This document shows positions 60,560-64,000 of a DNA stretch of 64,000 nt, in pieces. The DNA is taken from NCBI GenBank assembly GCA_964019155.1, contig OZ025240.1:25565536-25629535 (forward strand), read 5' to 3'. A model generated the notes under the pieces. That model was not told the origin of the DNA, searched no databases, and saw nothing but the letters and a program-made list of their open reading frames with translations. How positions within the stretch are numbered: the stretch's first letter is position 1; each line of letters begins with the position of its first letter. The stretch is from Osedax fenrisi (taxonomy: Eukaryota; Annelida; Polychaeta; Sabellida; Siboglinidae). Both the position numbers and the translations under genes were made by a program.

Positions 60560-61190
60560 ATATTATTTTTTCAATAAATGAATTAATTCTAGTCTTTATT
60601 AACTTTTCAAATATTTTAGATGAAATAGGTAAAATATATATCGGTCTATAATTCTCAATATTATCTTTTATTCCCTATATATATATATTGGAATTACTTT
60701 AGCTATTATAAAATAATCACCACTAAAATTATTAAGAAAAGTAACCACCACTAAAACATGTATTAAAACAATTAATATTGTTATAATTATATAATATAGA
60801 TAAAGGAACTGATATAAGATCTACTATATTTTTTTAAGAATAGAATTAGTATAATATAAGTCCTCAAAAGTATACTATATGTTAATTTCATTTCATTTGT
60901 AATATTCATAAAGTAAGAAATAAAGAGGAGGTAATATAATAATTATAATTATCTGCACTATTATCAGATGTTAAATTTGTTGCTAAATGAATACCAACAT
61001 TACAAAAATATTTATTAAAATTATTGTCAGTATATGTTTCACTGGTATTATTTTTAGAAAAAGAATATTTATTTGTTTTATTTAGTAAATTATTTATTTA
61101 TAAATGAGTTATCATTATTACTACATTTTGTATATAAAATATCTTATTTATACATCATTTTTTTAATTTTATTATCAATCCATGGTTAAA
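60560..61190 (-). pseudogene. LINE remnant K: RT N-terminal region
   Basis: The minus strand reads PWIDNKIKKMMYK (61,160), SETYTDNNFNKYFCNVGIHL and then ATNLTSDNSADNYNYYI (60,950-61,040), AKVIPIYI then GNKRDNIENYRPIYILPISS-like and KIFEKLIKTRINSFIEKI (60,565-60,690). These match the PWIT...I, FN.FF..VG..LA, and AKVIPI-K-GD...NYRPIS-LP--SKI-EKLI boxes of CR1/Jockey-type RTs. The palm with the ADD box is missing. Frames shift several times. Confidence 0.7.
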
Positions 61191-61442
61191 TATATCCATT
61201 TATTAACCAGTTGCGTCCGAGCTGTTGATTTCTGTTGTGTTACGAAATGCTGAGCTGTTGATTTCTGTTGAGCAACTTTTATTAATGAGTTATCATTAAT
61301 AAATTCCTAAATAAGATATAAGCTTCTAAAGTATATATATTATATTTATTTATTTATTTTTTAATTATAAAAAATGAGTATACTAGAAGTGGATAACTTT
61401 TGCGATTGAGTATGAAATACAAATATGTTACTAACTAGATCG

Positions 61443-61477
<35 letters not shown>

Positions 61478-61925
61478 CAATATATATATTAAATATCTAC
61501 ATGTATAAACTGTAATGGTAAGTATATTATATATATATACCTACATTATTAAAATGTACTCAATATCTTATGTATTTCTCATGGTTTTGTTTGCAGGAAT
61601 ATGTATAATGCACAATAGAAGCACTACTAATTAGTATTAATACTTTTGATTATATATATATCACATAATTTTAAATATAAATAATCACATTTGCTTAACA
61701 TAATGTGTTTGATAACAAATAAAAACAAACCTATCCCCAGGTGGTACTGGTACGCTTAAGCGTGAAAGCATGACAAAGAATTCCTTTTCATATTTACTGA
61801 ATATTTTTCAATTATAAATATATCGTCTGAATATGTTTTCCTGTCTATTTCGTACTTATATCTAAACTTCAGATTTAAAATTAAGAATAATAATAAAGTA
61901 CTCTTTAGACGTTGGACATGTAATA
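61191..61925. other. AT-rich DNA with a short direct repeat, no gene seen
   Basis: GAGCTGTTGATTTCTGTTG occurs at 61,219 and 61,252 (33-bp period). (TA)n runs lie at 61,447-61,475. Otherwise nothing was recognised. Confidence 0.5.
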
Positions 61926-61929
61926 CGAT

Positions 61930-61998
61930 ATTCTAGAATTGTAGTATTCCTAGAACTATAGTATACCTAGAACTACGTTGACCTATAACTACAGTATA
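61930..61998. repeat. Minisatellite of (CCTAGAACTATAGTATA) units, left of M3
   Basis: Four diverged units of 17-19 bp. The array is cut by MITE M3 and continues at 62,893-62,935 (CCTAGAACTATAGTATACAT). The TA at the junction is the insertion site. Confidence 0.75.
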
Positions 61999-62892
61999 GG
62001 GGAAATTATCCGATTACCGACCCATAAATGATTATTAGTAATAACTTATATCAATTAAATTGTTAATATAATTATATTTACAATAATAAACAGGGGGGTC
62101 GGTAATCGGATATATGTACCTAATACCGACCCCATTCTCCTATTACCGACCCCCTAAAATAATCGTGATATAAATAATTGTAGTATTATAATATTCAATA
62201 AAAATAGTAGATATAGGTACATAAATATAAAAGCCTATATAAATATAATTAATTATAACATTCACGCAATTTATTTTGTATTGAATTTATGTTTTAATAG
62301 TAATATTAAATTTAAATTTAAACTTTATAGAAATTATATTAAAATAGTGTATATTATTATTTAATATTTAGTTATTAATCAGTATGTATATAATGAACTG
62401 GAATCATGAATCCTAAATATAAATCAATGATACACAAACAACTTACGACATATTTTAAAGTAAATTGCGGATATATATTGGATATTATAAATCATATGGG
62501 GTCGGTATTAGGGTCATTTAGGGGGTCGGTAATAGGAAAATCATATGGGTTGCTATAATTAAGATATATTCGTTAATAGTTATTCAAATTAAATTATTTT
62601 TATAATAGTTATAAACATTTTATCGTTCTACAATATTATGCGCAGTATTACGTTTTCTTTTAATTAATAAAGTATTTACAATGATTTAAAAAAAGTTATT
62701 ATTCAATATTTAAAAAGTAAAAACAGAATAGTACATTTTATCAAATAACAATTGTAGGATTGAATATTTATAAAACAAAATACTTATTCATATTTATCTT
62801 GAAATTACTAACAGTTCGTGTATATATTATTTTTTGATATCTCTTATAGTTACTGAGATACGAGATGGGGTCGGTAATCGGGGACTTTTCCC
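61999..62892. mobile_element. MITE M3 (894 bp), motif variant TACCGACCCC
   Basis: Flanked by TA (61997-61998 and 62893-62894). The ends are GGGGAAATTATCCGATTACC and, in reverse complement, GGGAAAAGTCCCCGATTACC. The motif (A/T)TACCGACCC(C) occurs at both ends, in a cluster of three at 62,095-62,155, and as two at 62,499-62,545. The sequence next to the right end (TACTGAGATACGAGA) resembles that next to the left end of M1 (TATCTCAGAAACC on the other strand). No ORF. Confidence 0.8.
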
Positions 62893-62935
62893 TACCTAGA
62901 ACTATAGTATACATAGAAATACATTAAACCTAGGA

Positions 62936-63789
62936 CTATACTTCTATAAAGTTATTAATCAATAACTTAATATATTATAAACAAACATATAATAAATTAT
63001 AATTTATAATCTAATATATAGAACCATTAATTGTATGTATACTTTATATATTTTAATATAATAATTCATAATAAATATTATATATATATATACATTAATA
63101 CCAAAAGCATTATATAATTATAGCAGTATTTATATATATATTATAATTATGAACTTGTATAATACGGTTAGATACAATTAGAAACTGTATTATACAAAAC
63201 ACATATGAATGATTCTCGCTTTTCATGAAATATTCTAAATATTTAAATTCCAATAAATACTAATGAAAATAATACTATATAAATATTAATATCAACATTG
63301 GTAATAACAATCTTTTAAATTTGGTATTAACACTATTGATATATTATTATGAATAGTGTTATTGACAATGTTTTTAAATATTAACATAAACACATTATTT
63401 TTTTATATTATTTATAATATACCGTACTTGATACTTTATTAATAATAACCACATATAATACATGATAATATAATATAATATAATATAATATAATATATTA
63501 TAATATAATATATCATAATCGTGAAAACGTTCGGTACTAAACACGCGGCTCTAACAACGTATATCAATTTATAATTAAATAATGTATCTTACAATATTAT
63601 TAAGGTATTTTCCCGTGTGGTGTATACAAAAGTTTAAGATATATCAAATATAAAATCTGAAGATTATATTAAAAAGGTGTTAAATATTATTTTTATATAT
63701 TATATATATAGGAACAATTTAAACTACTGATAGTATAATTATATATTATTAAAGAGCTATTTGTGTTATATAACTAATAAACAAACATA

Positions 63790-63836
<47 letters not shown>

Positions 63837-64000
63837 GAATACATTAATAAGATAATTACTATATGTTCTCTTTTTATAATTATATTTAAACTAAAATTAA
63901 TAGTTTAAACAAGATTTTAAACAACAAAATCACCTCTGTATATTTACTATATATACACAATGGCAAGTAAACAATATTCTATAGTTATAGTTATGTTATA
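62936..64000. other. AT-rich DNA, no gene seen
   Basis: Contains (ATATA)n-type repeats at 63,465-63,515 and a (TA)n run at 63,794-63,826. No coding homology was recognised up to the window end. Confidence 0.45.

Overview
This window is eukaryotic nuclear DNA. It is extremely AT-rich, full of (TA)n microsatellites, and made almost entirely of transposable-element remains. The mix of elements is that of an arthropod genome: L2/CR1-type and RTE-like LINEs, hAT and PIF/Harbinger DNA transposons, Helitrons carrying a TTAGGTTGGGTTA minisatellite, tRNA-derived SINEs, and one secreted leucine-rich-repeat protein. A hymenopteran with a GC-poor genome, such as an aphid-parasitoid wasp, would fit, but that is inference. 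No bacterial features are present. Composition was judged by eye, not computed.

Layout. 1-14,285 is a LINE graveyard. It holds an almost readable L2-like element (A), two decayed elements of one endonuclease/RT family (B and C), and a third LINE (D) split by a younger L2-like element (E). A 64-bp piece of E reappears inside D about 1 kb away. 15,975-22,498 is one TA-flanked MITE (copy M1b) split by about 5.7 kb of later DNA. That insert contains a long inverted-repeat array of an AATAGCAGCATA-type motif, a small palindromic MITE, and a tandem satellite that itself holds a 456-bp MITE and a 1.8-kb LINE fragment. 24,213-24,789 is a pair of tRNA-derived SINEs facing tail to tail. 24,953-29,534 is a PIF/Harbinger-type transposon swollen by (TACC)n repeats. 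30,000-31,871 is a foldback-like element.

32,508-33,293 is the one convincing host gene, a secreted LRR protein. It is followed 58 bp later by a hAT element (33,352-35,776) with an 8-bp target duplication. 35,862-36,809, 42,677-43,563 and 61,999-62,892 are three related MITEs of about 0.9 kb. They share termini and layout, but each carries its own variant of a repeated internal motif; this is the most unusual pattern here. 36,900-40,280 holds two CR1/Jockey-like LINE remnants on the minus strand. 44,938-50,030 contains direct duplications, a LINE endonuclease fragment and a second hAT element (49,104-50,030). 51,985-54,960 holds a SINE and three LINE remnants. 57,626-60,282 is a Helitron region with two Helitron-type 3' ends, and 60,560-61,190 is a last LINE remnant. 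Stretches not listed show only AT-rich DNA.

The genes do not form a pathway. Nearly all coding sequence belonged to selfish elements and is broken. Candidate host sequences are the LRR gene, a 51-codon membrane ORF at 51,692, and two weak exon-like pieces at 45,503 and 55,183.
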